DNA of 64,000 nucleotides, taken from contig JAEUKB010000022.1 in NCBI GenBank assembly GCA_016794365.1, forward strand, positions 1 to 64,000, read 5' to 3'. Of this stretch, positions 1 through 11,600 are shown in pieces. This DNA comes from Myxococcales bacterium (GTDB taxonomy: Bacteria > Myxococcota_A > Polyangia > Palsa-1104 > JAEUJZ01). A model generated the notes under the pieces. The model was not told the DNA's origin. It did not search any database and saw only the letters and a program-made list of their open reading frames with translations. The translations under genes and the position numbers were made by a program. Within the stretch, counting starts at the first letter, position 1; each line of letters opens with the position of its first letter.

Positions 1-437
1 GTCTGTCAACCACGAACCTACATCCCCGTCGATAAATCGTAAAATATAGCCAGGTAAACAGCTGGTAAAAAATGACAGAGGCTAAAATTTATAAGTGATT
101 CTGATTACATTCTGGATATGTGGCTACACGATGAAACTTGACAGGGAATGGAAGGTGATCATGGGGATTCCGCCCGCTTTGGCCCACATCCGATCCCGCA
201 GTCGGTGAGCCACCGCAAGCGCTCGATCATCCATGATCGAGCGCTCGAAAATCCTTGACAATGGCGATCGACGATAAGGCGTCCCTTTTGGTGCCGCTTG
301 TGCAGGTGCGCCGGTAGGAAACAAGCAGCGGCAACCCTTCTCCCCAGAACTGATGGCTGCCAGTTTTCACAGCTCGGCGCTAGCACGTCCCAAGAAATCT
401 GCAAGGGAATCGATTCGTACGATGGGGCGGAGTGGTA
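1..437. other. 5' flank of the group II intron, no recognisable gene
   Basis: Short open frames exist on the minus strand, but none shows a family motif, a good ribosome binding site or a plausible full length. The one clear structure is a perfect inverted repeat, 12-bp arms with a TCCA loop, at 218-245. It is not followed by a T tract on either side, so it is not a standard intrinsic terminator. The stretch may be the remnant of whatever the intron inserted into. Confidence 0.4.
218..245. repeat. Perfect 12-bp inverted repeat (hairpin)
   Basis: The left arm AGCGCTCGATCA (218-229) and the right arm TGATCGAGCGCT (234-245) are exact reverse complements around the 4-base loop TCCA. The function is unknown. 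It lies about 190 bp before the intron 5' end, too far away to be the terminator-type insertion site used by class C introns. Confidence 0.6.
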
Positions 438-882
438 GTGCGCCAGTGAAACTAGCAGAGAGCAGAGGATGAAAGAGCCTTACATCGAAGGGCTAGCGAC
501 CCACGATGACCCCGAGTCATGCGGCTGCATCCCGCAAGGGAGTGGTCGAAGCGTTGACAGGGGCACACGCGGGCTGGGTACTGAGCCGCGAAATCAGCCA
601 TGTCGGGGTGCCGACGGTGTTACCCTAACCGGAAGGCGAGATGAGCAGGCGCGAAAGCGCGAGAGCCTGCTCGACCCTGCGCGGTCGAAGACCCCATGCA
701 CGCGTGGAAGCTCTCTGCATAGGAACTGGGAGGTCCTCGGGTCGCCCGCAGAGGATGGAACTGCGGGCCGCATCGGAAAGGCAGAAAGCCGCAACCCGGT
801 GATGCACGACGCGAGGAAGTCGGATGGTCCCGAGGTACCTAGGAAGTCTCCGAACAAGGGCGGTTCACCGTCTGCGGAGGGG

Positions 883-2292
883 ATGGAGGGAAGGGGGCCA
901 ACCAAGGGGAACGCGAACCAGCGAACCACGTGCCGGACACAGCGCCGGGAGAGCGTGTCAAGCGAGCTGGAGCGCGTGCGAGAAGCAGCAAGAAAGGACA
1001 GGAAAGCGAGGTTCACGGCGCTGTTTCACCACCTCACGCTTGCGCGACTGAGGTCGTGCTACGTGGCGCTGTCTCACAAGGCGGCAGCCGGAGTAGACGG
1101 GGTGACCTGGGTGCAGTATGGCGAGTATCTGGAGGAAAATCTTCAAGACCTGCACGCGCGGCTGCATCGAGGAGCGTACCGAGCACAGCCCTCGCGGAGA
1201 GTATTCATCCCAAAGCCCGATGGACAGAAGCGACCGCTTGGGATCGCTGTGCTGGAGGACAAGATCGTCCAGCGCGCGGTGGTGGAGGTGATGAATGCAA
1301 TCTACGAGGTGGACTTTCTCGGGTTCTCGTATGGATTCCGGCCCGCACGCAGCGCGCACATGGCGCTGGATGCACTGTCGGTCGGAATCTCGCGTAGGAC
1401 GGTGAACTTTGTGTTCGACGCAGACATTCGTGATTTCTACGGAACCATCGATCACGAGTGGATGATGAAGTTTGTCGAGCACCGGATTGCGGATCGCAGG
1501 GTGCTGCGCCTGATCCAGAAGTGGCTTACGGCGGGCATTCTGCAAGAAGGGAGCTGGACGGAGACGACAGAGGGAGTGCCGCAGGGGGCGACGATCTCGT
1601 GCCTGCTGGCGAACATCTATCTGCACTACGTCTTCGATCAGTGGACCCAGCAGTGGCGAAAGAGACATGCGCGCGGCCAGGTCATCGTGGTGCGCTATGC
1701 CGACGACGTTGCGCTGGGATTTCAGCACGAAAGGGAAGCTCAACGGTACTGGAGCGAGCTGGCTGAACGATTGACCCGATTTGGCTTGGCGCTGCACCCG
1801 AACAAGACGCGGCTGCTGCGCTTCGGAGCGTATGCAGCGAAGCAGAGGAAGAGCAGAGGAGAAGGGAAACCAGAGACCTTCGACTTCCTGGGCTTCACCC
1901 ACATCTGTGGGAAGAACCGCGCCGGATGGTTCCAGCTGCGAAGGCGAACCGTGACCAAGCGGCAGCGAGCGAAACTCCGGGAAGTAAAAGAGGAGCTTTC
2001 CCGACGGCGCCACCATCCGATCCCCGAACAGGGGGCGTGGCTGGGTAGCGTGGTGCGCGGTTATGCCGCCTACTATGCGGTGCCCCTGAACTGGCGCCAG
2101 GTCGATGCATTTCGTCGAGAAGTGAACAGGTACTGGTATCGGGCGCTGAGACGCCGAAGCCAACGAACCCGACTCAACTGGGCGAAAATGCAGAAACTGA
2201 TCCGTCGCTGGATTCCCCTCGTCCGCATCACGCATCCCTGGCCCGAAGCGCGCTTCTTCGCCAGAACCCGAGGTAAGAGCCCAGTGCGTTAG
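883..2292 (+). CDS. ltrA: Group II intron reverse transcriptase/maturase
   Basis: This protein helps splice its host intron and copies it into new DNA sites. From ATG 883 it is 469 aa, the usual size for the family; the ATG follows the purine-rich GCGGAGGGG. The frame stays open back to ATG 469, but that part overlaps intron domains I-III and is probably RNA structure rather than protein. RT motifs appear in order: GVDGVTW, IPKPDGQKRPLGIAVLEDKIVQ, GFSYGFRPARS, the active site YADD and the LHPNKTRL block. The X (maturase) domain follows, with FDFLGFTHICG and the W-RR-SQRTRLNW segment. No HNH endonuclease domain follows, so it is an endonuclease-minus type. The stop codon sits inside the domain V hairpin. 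The catalytic core looks intact. Confidence 0.93.
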   Translation: MEGRGPTKGNANQRTTCRTQRRESVSSELERVREAARKDRKARFTALFHHLTLARLRSCYVALSHKAAAGVDGVTWVQYGEYLEENLQDLHARLHRGAYRAQPSRRVFIPKPDGQKRPLGIAVLEDKIVQRAVVEVMNAIYEVDFLGFSYGFRPARSAHMALDALSVGISRRTVNFVFDADIRDFYGTIDHEWMMKFVEHRIADRRVLRLIQKWLTAGILQEGSWTETTEGVPQGATISCLLANIYLHYVFDQWTQQWRKRHARGQVIVVRYADDVALGFQHEREAQRYWSELAERLTRFGLALHPNKTRLLRFGAYAAKQRKSRGEGKPETFDFLGFTHICGKNRAGWFQLRRRTVTKRQRAKLREVKEELSRRRHHPIPEQGAWLGSVVRGYAAYYAVPLNWRQVDAFRREVNRYWYRALRRRSQRTRLNWAKMQKLIRRWIPLVRITHPWPEARFFARTRGKSPVR

Positions 2293-2310
2293 TAGCGCCC
2301 GCTGGGATCT
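2277..2310 (+). ncRNA. Group II intron domain V hairpin
   Basis: A 34-base element beginning GAGC and ending GGATCT folds as a two-part stem with a short terminal loop and a 2-base-type bulge opposite the lower stem. That is the canonical domain V shape with the AGC catalytic triad. It overlaps the last codons of the maturase gene. Confidence 0.75.
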
Positions 2311-2437
2311 GTGCGGGGGGCGGCCCGACCCCATTGAGCTAAGGGCCGTCTCTACCGCGACCTTGCCTGGATGGGCCGTGATGCGTTAGGAAGGTCGCTT
2401 ATGTACTGGCTGAGCGATGGGTCAAACCAACGCCTTT

Positions 2438-2619
2438 GCTTCAATCCCCGCCCCCTTCCGGAGAAGGGAGCGACCATTTCCGACACAATCACAGCCTTCG
2501 CCGAGAGTGGCGTTTCAATCCCCGCCCCCTTCCGGAGAAGGGAGCGACATGGTGGTCTAAGGAGCGCTTCCCGCAGATTGAAGTTTCAATCCCCGCCCCC
2601 TTCCGGAGAAGGGAGCGAC
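2438..2619 (-). repeat. Degenerate trailer-end CRISPR repeats
   Basis: The three repeats at 2438-2474, 2512-2548 and 2583-2619 share an A-to-C change (TCAATCCCCG), and the first has a second change (GCTT). From the repeat at 2656 onward the consensus is uniform. Degeneracy at the end away from the leader is the normal sign of the oldest units. Confidence 0.9.
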
Positions 2620-5600
2620 GGGCAAGTTGTAGGAGTCCCCGGTTTGGTCGGCCAAGTTTCAATCCACGCCCCCTTCCGGAGAAGGGAGCGACACCTCCTT
2701 TCGACCGAGTCGAGCCACGACCAATCGGTTTCAATCCACGCCCCCTTCCGGAGAAGGGAGCGACTCACCGACGCGTCCCAGGATGTAACGTACACGCTGT
2801 TTCAATCCACGCCCCCTTCCGGAGAAGGGAGCGACTGGCACCTACAATTGATGGAGTGAGAGAGCCTGTGTTTCAATCCACGCCCCCTTCCGGAGAAGGG
2901 AGCGACTACTTTTCTCTCCTTGACTCTCCCGACAGAAGGTCGTTTCAATCCACGCCCCCTTCCGGAGAAGGGAGCGACAGCCCGCTTTGGCCACTTCCGG
3001 CAGGTGATACAGCAGTTTCAATCCACGCCCCCTTCCGGAGAAGGGAGCGACACCGAGCGTGAGTCCACAGACCAAACCTTGACGGTCGTTTCAATCCACG
3101 CCCCCTTCCGGAGAAGGGAGCGACCTGCGTTCACGGATCAAAAGGCCAGTGCTTTCCAGAGTTTCAATCCACGCCCCCTTCCGGAGAAGGGAGCGACAAA
3201 GGTCTTGCGGTGCATAAATGGCAATGCGCCAGTTTCAATCCACGCCCCCTTCCGGAGAAGGGAGCGACGCGCTACTGCTGGCGCTGGGGGCGTGCGCGGC
3301 GCTGTTTCAATCCACGCCCCCTTCCGGAGAAGGGAGCGACCCTGAGCCCGTTCCCCCCACCGATCCAACGCCGAAGGTTTCAATCCACGCCCCCTTCCGG
3401 AGAAGGGAGCGACCCCATATGCCCGTCACACATCCACGCAGATTGGGTGTTTCAATCCACGCCCCCTTCCGGAGAAGGGAGCGACCGGCTGCAAAGGTTG
3501 CGAAAGATGCCGCAGCGCTGTGGTTTCAATCCACGCCCCCTTCCGGAGAAGGGAGCGACATGATGTCCTCGATCCGGTGCAGGACCTGATCGAGTTTCAA
3601 TCCACGCCCCCTTCCGGAGAAGGGAGCGACCGAGGTCGAACACCGCGAACTGGTCGAAGGTGAGCTGTTTCAATCCACGCCCCCTTCCGGAGAAGGGAGC
3701 GACATCAGCTCAGCGCCCCGGCTGTTGGCGTAGGCGCTGTTTCAATCCACGCCCCCTTCCGGAGAAGGGAGCGACGGTCGGTCCGGCGATATCCTGGTCG
3801 TTCTCGTCCAGGTTTCAATCCACGCCCCCTTCCGGAGAAGGGAGCGACTTGACGAGCTGCGCGCGGGCAGCTTCCTCGATGGTGTTTCAATCCACGCCCC
3901 CTTCCGGAGAAGGGAGCGACCAGCCCCAAAAGCTGTTTGGCCTTGGGGTTGTCGGTTTCAATCCACGCCCCCTTCCGGAGAAGGGAGCGACGCTCAGTTT
4001 GCTGCGGTGGTTCGCGCCGCAGTCGGGTTTCAATCCACGCCCCCTTCCGGAGAAGGGAGCGACGCCGCCTCAAACTGCGCTCGCGTCTCAGAGTTGTTGT
4101 TTCAATCCACGCCCCCTTCCGGAGAAGGGAGCGACTGGGGCGTTGGATAACGTCGATGGAGCGCTTGGGTTTCAATCCACGCCCCCTTCCGGAGAAGGGA
4201 GCGACACGACTTGCCGATCACCGCCGTTCCTGCGCACTGGTTTCAATCCACGCCCCCTTCCGGAGAAGGGAGCGACACGGCAGCAGACCCGGCGATGTCT
4301 TCAGCAGGCCGTTTCAATCCACGCCCCCTTCCGGAGAAGGGAGCGACATGTTGGGGCGTTCAAGTCGGACGCCGATCCATACGTTTCAATCCACGCCCCC
4401 TTCCGGAGAAGGGAGCGACTACCCGAATCACGAGCTGTGGAGCTACCAGCGCCTGTTTCAATCCACGCCCCCTTCCGGAGAAGGGAGCGACAAAAGAGGG
4501 GCCAGAGGTTGCGCTCTACGGAGTGCGTTTCAATCCACGCCCCCTTCCGGAGAAGGGAGCGACGTCCAAGCACTCATCGCACTGCTTCGAGTAGCTGGTT
4601 TCAATCCACGCCCCCTTCCGGAGAAGGGAGCGACGTCCAGCTCGCCTTGAGGTTTCTTCCTTTCGGCGTTTGTTTCAATCCACGCCCCCTTCCGGAGAAG
4701 GGAGCGACTCGTCGCTGTGGACGTGGACGGACCGGGAGCGGGGGTTTCAATCCACGCCCCCTTCCGGAGAAGGGAGCGACGACCGTTTGAGGGGGTGCGA
4801 GTTCGTCGCGAGAGGTGTTTCAATCCACGCCCCCTTCCGGAGAAGGGAGCGACCAGACCTCCGAGCGGGGAAGCGGTCACGGAACGGTTTCAATCCACGC
4901 CCCCTTCCGGAGAAGGGAGCGACATTGAAATGAAGCTGGAGAAGCGAAACTTGATGGTGTTTCAATCCACGCCCCCTTCCGGAGAAGGGAGCGACTGGTG
5001 CGTTTTTTTTCCGATGGTGGCGACGCGCTGGTTTCAATCCACGCCCCCTTCCGGAGAAGGGAGCGACTGGAAGCACTTGCAAATCAGGTGTTTGCAAGCC
5101 GGTTTCAATCCACGCCCCCTTCCGGAGAAGGGAGCGACCGGTGCTTTTGAGACTGCCAAGATAGGCCGGGATGTTTCAATCCACGCCCCCTTCCGGAGAA
5201 GGGAGCGACTCGTCTCGGGCGGCGACGGTCTGAGTGACGATCCGTTTCAATCCACGCCCCCTTCCGGAGAAGGGAGCGACGAATACCAGACCCGTCGCTG
5301 ACCAAGTCCTCGATGTTTCAATCCACGCCCCCTTCCGGAGAAGGGAGCGACTTCGCGAGGCTGCGTATCGCCTCGACGGTGGGAAGTGTTTCAATCCACG
5401 CCCCCTTCCGGAGAAGGGAGCGACAAGAGGTAGTCATCTGCAATGCGCGCCGACTCTGGTTTCAATCCACGCCCCCTTCCGGAGAAGGGAGCGACAGCAG
5501 ACGCTGCGATCAAGTCTGGTCGCTGGCCAGTTTCAATCCACGCCCCCTTCCGGAGAAGGGAGCGACACGCAGACAGCAAGCTTGACGAGCTGGCCGGTGT

Positions 5601-8600
5601 GTTTCAATCCACGCCCCCTTCCGGAGAAGGGAGCGACTCCAGGCTACGATCGGGGCGTTACGGGCCGAACAGGTTTCAATCCACGCCCCCTTCCGGAGAA
5701 GGGAGCGACGCGCGCGATCAAATCGGCAAGCTGTACGGGACCCTGTTTCAATCCACGCCCCCTTCCGGAGAAGGGAGCGACCGGCAACCTGTCGCAGCTC
5801 GGCAACGTGGGCGTGTTTCAATCCACGCCCCCTTCCGGAGAAGGGAGCGACCGCCTCCCAGCTCGCGACCCTGCCTACCGACACGCAGTTTCAATCCACG
5901 CCCCCTTCCGGAGAAGGGAGCGACGCGTACCCCACCTGCATCGGCGTGTTCGAGTACCTGTTTCAATCCACGCCCCCTTCCGGAGAAGGGAGCGACTGCA
6001 AAGCACGACCTTCTGCGCGTCAAAGGCGGGTTTCAATCCACGCCCCCTTCCGGAGAAGGGAGCGACGCTGCGCTCAGTGGACTGTCGCTGGTGCGAGCCG
6101 TCGTTTCAATCCACGCCCCCTTCCGGAGAAGGGAGCGACTCCACGTTTTTTGGCAAAACGACCGGGCTTCGTCGGTTTCAATCCACGCCCCCTTCCGGAG
6201 AAGGGAGCGACCTTGGCAATGGTGCTGGTGCCACCTACCTTCCCTGGTTTCAATCCACGCCCCCTTCCGGAGAAGGGAGCGACAGGTGGCCGTGTGCCTC
6301 GGGCTGATCAAGAACGAGGTTTCAATCCACGCCCCCTTCCGGAGAAGGGAGCGACACGGCTGGACCTGAGATTTCGTCTGATAGCGACGGTTTCAATCCA
6401 CGCCCCCTTCCGGAGAAGGGAGCGACGACTACAAAAGGCAGCCGCTCTACTCGATCCGGTTTCAATCCACGCCCCCTTCCGGAGAAGGGAGCGACGCGCC
6501 AGACTCGGCGGCGAGCGAATCTCGCCGAGTTTCAATCCACGCCCCCTTCCGGAGAAGGGAGCGACCCAATTCCAATTTAGCTTTTGATTCGGCTAGCGAG
6601 TTTCAATCCACGCCCCCTTCCGGAGAAGGGAGCGACTTCCCCAGCTTCGCCACGCCACCTTTGCCGCATCGTTTCAATCCACGCCCCCTTCCGGAGAAGG
6701 GAGCGACCAACTTGGCGACGCGCGCAATAGGAGGAGCGCGTGTTTCAATCCACGCCCCCTTCCGGAGAAGGGAGCGACCTGCGATGCGGCGGGCGGAGAG
6801 GGAGTGTGCAAAGTGTTTCAATCCACGCCCCCTTCCGGAGAAGGGAGCGACGCGGGCGGCGGTTCAGGGATTAACCCTGGCGGAAGGTTTCAATCCACGC
6901 CCCCTTCCGGAGAAGGGAGCGACGTTGGTCGAGGACGAACAGGTACTCGATGCGGCTGTTTCAATCCACGCCCCCTTCCGGAGAAGGGAGCGACAAAGGC
7001 CGCGGTTTGCGTCTCGCCTCGCGAGTCCTGTTTCAATCCACGCCCCCTTCCGGAGAAGGGAGCGACGTTGGTGGGGCTGGGGTCAGCGCGGACTACGTAA
7101 ATGTTTCAATCCACGCCCCCTTCCGGAGAAGGGAGCGACGCGCCACAAACCTCGCAGGGCGCATTCGTAGGGTAGTTTCAATCCACGCCCCCTTCCGGAG
7201 AAGGGAGCGACTGACAGCAGCGTTGTCGTCCACCAGCTCGCTTGAGTGTTTCAATCCACGCCCCCTTCCGGAGAAGGGAGCGACCCTGTGAACGGGGATG
7301 CCCTTGATGCCACTTTCATGTTTCAATCCACGCCCCCTTCCGGAGAAGGGAGCGACGGGACGCGGAAGGGCCCGTTTCTTGGGTGGTGACGAGTTTCAAT
7401 CCACGCCCCCTTCCGGAGAAGGGAGCGACCGCCGTTTAGCGATGCTGAGGCACGCGCGATACTGTTTCAATCCACGCCCCCTTCCGGAGAAGGGAGCGAC
7501 TAGTCGCCACTTTCACAATTGTTCGGATCGCAGCGTTTCAATCCACGCCCCCTTCCGGAGAAGGGAGCGACTAGAACCATTGCCAAGCCAAACTTTCGAG
7601 CTTCGCGTTTCAATCCACGCCCCCTTCCGGAGAAGGGAGCGACTTGGTCGGATGCGTCTGGCGTGATTCTCCGCTTTGTTTCAATCCACGCCCCCTTCCG
7701 GAGAAGGGAGCGACGGTGATTTAGCCATCTGCGTGTCTCCCTTGTGAGTGTTTCAATCCACGCCCCCTTCCGGAGAAGGGAGCGACCCTCGATCGTCACG
7801 GTCAACTCTTTGCCAGCGACGTTTCAATCCACGCCCCCTTCCGGAGAAGGGAGCGACTTGTCTCGGTATCGCCGATCGCCGTTCTCGACGGTGTTTCAAT
7901 CCACGCCCCCTTCCGGAGAAGGGAGCGACACCTTCGACGAGCACGCCCTTCATTGCCCAGGTGTTTCAATCCACGCCCCCTTCCGGAGAAGGGAGCGACT
8001 GGTCCAGCTTTCCGTCGATCCCTTCGGACCAACGGTTTCAATCCACGCCCCCTTCCGGAGAAGGGAGTGACTCTGGTCCAATGATCCGGCCACCCCTCCG
8101 TATCAAGTTTCAATCCACGCCCCCTTCCGGAGAAGGGAGCGACGTCGCATGCCAGCAAATCGCTCGTATCCACGGCGGGGTTTCAATCCACGCCCCCTTC
8201 CGGAGAAGGGAGCGACCTCACAGGGGAGATTTGGCGCAGGCCGAGTTGTTGTTTCAATCCACGCCCCCTTCCGGAGAAGGGAGCGACAGGCGAGAGCGGA
8301 ACTACTTATTCCACTCGACGGGCGGTTTCAATCCACGCCCCCTTCCGGAGAAGGGAGCGACAGCAGCTTTGCGCCTGCTCGGAACAGAGTCGCCGTGTTT
8401 CAATCCACGCCCCCTTCCGGAGAAGGGAGCGACCGGATCTCAATGCCAAGGCGGCCAACCTCGAAAAGTTTCAATCCACGCCCCCTTCCGGAGAAGGGAG
8501 CGACCCGACGAGGAAAGCAAGTCGTCATGAGCAAGGAATGTTTCAATCCACGCCCCCTTCCGGAGAAGGGAGCGACGGTGATCGGGTGATCGCCTGTGCG

Positions 8601-11600
8601 CCTGTTCAGGCGTTTCAATCCACGCCCCCTTCCGGAGAAGGGAGCGACTCGGCTTACGACCAGCACCCAGGCGTCAACTGGTCGTTTCAATCCACGCCCC
8701 CTTCCGGAGAAGGGAGCGACGACACGCCCGCTGTTTGACCTAGGCGCGCCGTCTGTTTCAATCCACGCCCCCTTCCGGAGAAGGGAGCGACAGCCGCCCG
8801 TCCCGCGCCAGCGGATCGCGGAATGGGTTTCAATCCACGCCCCCTTCCGGAGAAGGGAGCGACTTTCGCGGTCTTCGCCGATCTCTGAGAGCGTTTGTTT
8901 CAATCCACGCCCCCTTCCGGAGAAGGGAGCGACCTGCACACTGACCCTTTTGCACAGGCGGCAGCGCTGTTTCAATCCACGCCCCCTTCCGGAGAAGGGA
9001 GCGACTGTCTACGTACGAAGCCACCGCAGAAGCGATCGGTTTCAATCCACGCCCCCTTCCGGAGAAGGGAGCGACCTACGGGATGTCGATATGAGGGCCG
9101 AACGGGATCGAGTTTCAATCCACGCCCCCTTCCGGAGAAGGGAGCGACCGCCGCGTTCAGGACCAAGGCGGCAGAGCGCAAGACGTTTCAATCCACGCCC
9201 CCTTCCGGAGAAGGGAGCGACTCGCGTCGGTCACGTATGCCGTTGTGGTACAACAGTTTCAATCCACGCCCCCTTCCGGAGAAGGGAGCGACACAGTACG
9301 CCCCGAGCGAATAGCGATCGGCAAGGGGTTTCAATCCACGCCCCCTTCCGGAGAAGGGAGCGACGACGCGGATGTCCCGGTCGCTCTTGCCGTCCACCTT
9401 GTTTCAATCCACGCCCCCTTCCGGAGAAGGGAGCGACCCGCACCGCTACCATGTCGCCTCGTGTCAGCGACAGTTTCAATCCACGCCCCCTTCCGGAGAA
9501 GGGAGCGACTCCCGATGGCGTCGCTGCTGCTCAAGCGATGGCCAAGTTTCAATCCACGCCCCCTTCCGGAGAAGGGAGCGACTCGCTGGCCCAAGAGGTG
9601 ATTTTCCGCTTTATCCTCGTTTCAATCCACGCCCCCTTCCGGAGAAGGGAGCGACACTTTCGCGTCGAAGCTCAGTACGCGCTCGACGGTGTTTCAATCC
9701 ACGCCCCCTTCCGGAGAAGGGAGCGACCGACGGAGTTGGTGCGGGACTGACGCGGACAATCGTTTCAATCCACGCCCCCTTCCGGAGAAGGGAGCGACCC
9801 AGCGCGACGCTGCGCCAAACCCCGCCGGTACCGTTTCAATCCACGCCCCCTTCCGGAGAAGGGAGCGACGGTGGTCGCCCCAAAGTAGCGGGCGATGCGC
9901 TCTTAGTTTCAATCCACGCCCCCTTCCGGAGAAGGGAGCGACGCCATCGACGACGAGTTGCGCGGTCGCCAACCGTATGTTTCAATCCACGCCCCCTTCC
10001 GGAGAAGGGAGCGACTTACGCAGCCGTTGGAGCCTTGGCATTTACAACTGTTTCAATCCACGCCCCCTTCCGGAGAAGGGAGCGACAAGCTGCTGGCGTA
10101 CCTGGCTTCAAGGGAGCCGCAGTTTCAATCCACGCCCCCTTCCGGAGAAGGGAGCGACCCAGACAACGTCACATGGTCGCCAGACCAGACCGGTTTCAAT
10201 CCACGCCCCCTTCCGGAGAAGGGAGCGACTCGCAGCAGGTCCAAGAGAAGCCCGTTGATCCGAAGTTTCAATCCACGCCCCCTTCCGGAGAAGGGAGCGA
10301 CTGTCACTCAACATATCAGCGGAGGAAGCTCCGAAGTTTCAATCCACGCCCCCTTCCGGAGAAGGGAGCGACGTAACTACACGGTCCTGGGTGGCCGACA
10401 CATGTTGTTTCAATCCACGCCCCCTTCCGGAGAAGGGAGCGACTCCGTCAGCGTCCCGATCCCGGCTCGGATAAGTCGTTTCAATCCACGCCCCCTTCCG
10501 GAGAAGGGAGCGACGGGGACTCCTACAACTTGCCCGTCGGGGCACCGTTTGTTTCAATCCACGCCCCCTTCCGGAGAAGGGAGCGACCGGCGGCTCTTGC
10601 GCTGGCCATGACCACCGCGAAGGTTTCAATCCACGCCCCCTTCCGGAGAAGGGAGCGACGGGTTTACCTGCGCATTGGCAAACGCCATCCAATAGTTTCA
10701 ATCCACGCCCCCTTCCGGAGAAGGGAGCGACTTGCCAGCCGTCATAGCAACAAAGCCCCAACAGGTTTCAATCCACGCCCCCTTCCGGAGAAGGGAGCGA
10801 CTTGTCGCGTTGGTCTGACGAGAGGTTGCTGGTCATGTTTCAATCCACGCCCCCTTCCGGAGAAGGGAGCGACGGGTTCTCGCTGTACTTCGTCTCCGCG
10901 TTCAGCGGTTTCAATCCACGCCCCCTTCCGGAGAAGGGAGCGACTGCCCGCAAACACCGTCGTCAACTCGTCGGCCTTGTTTCAATCCACGCCCCCTTCC
11001 GGAGAAGGGAGCGACGGAGTACGCACTGCGGGCCGCAGTGCTGAGCCGGTTTCAATCCACGCCCCCTTCCGGAGAAGGGAGCGACTTGCGATGAGCCGAA
11101 CGTGGCGCGCTGGGCGATTGTTTCAATCCACGCCCCCTTCCGGAGAAGGGAGCGACTGTTGGTGCCGCTTGCGTTTCGCAGTATCGCAATGGTTTCAATC
11201 CACGCCCCCTTCCGGAGAAGGGAGCGACCCTTAGCGCTGGTGTCGGCTCTTGGCACGACGACAGTTTCAATCCACGCCCCCTTCCGGAGAAGGGAGCGAC
11301 CTTCCGAAGTGAAATGCATCGCTTGTGGATGCTTAGGTTTCAATCCACGCCCCCTTCCGGAGAAGGGAGCGACATCCTCTATCGCCGTGACAAGTTCCCA
11401 GGAGTCTGGTTTCAATCCACGCCCCCTTCCGGAGAAGGGAGCGACTGTCGAGCTGCTGGCAACCTACACCGGCAGGATCGTTTCAATCCACGCCCCCTTC
11501 CGGAGAAGGGAGCGACGAGCTGGATGTCGAGCCAGCCCTCGCAGGCTAACGGTTTCAATCCACGCCCCCTTCCGGAGAAGGGAGCGACCGTCCGTCGTCG

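Larger units (their letters stand above)
438..2361 (+). mobile_element. Group II intron (retroelement)
   Basis: The probable 5' end is the GTGCG motif at 438-442. About 445 bases of non-coding-style sequence follow (domains I-III), then the maturase gene. Domain V is the 34-base hairpin at 2277-2310, which starts with GAGC (catalytic AGC triad) and closes with GGGATCT. Domain VI is the following GC-rich hairpin that contains GAGCTAAGGG, with the 3' end near 2361 at an AC dinucleotide. The whole unit matches the family whose open frame runs from the intron 5' region straight into the maturase. The exact 3' boundary is inferred from the domain VI fold. The intron ends 76 bp before the first CRISPR repeat. 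Confidence 0.8.

Noticed and set aside
218..245. Hairpin as an intrinsic terminator or a class C intron target
   Set aside because: There is no T tract, and the intron 5' end is about 190 bp away; this intron also lacks class C features at its insertion point.
958..2334. 458-aa minus-strand open frame opposite the intron reverse transcriptase
   Set aside because: It is antisense to a clear RT gene with YADD and domain X; the antisense frame shows no family motif.
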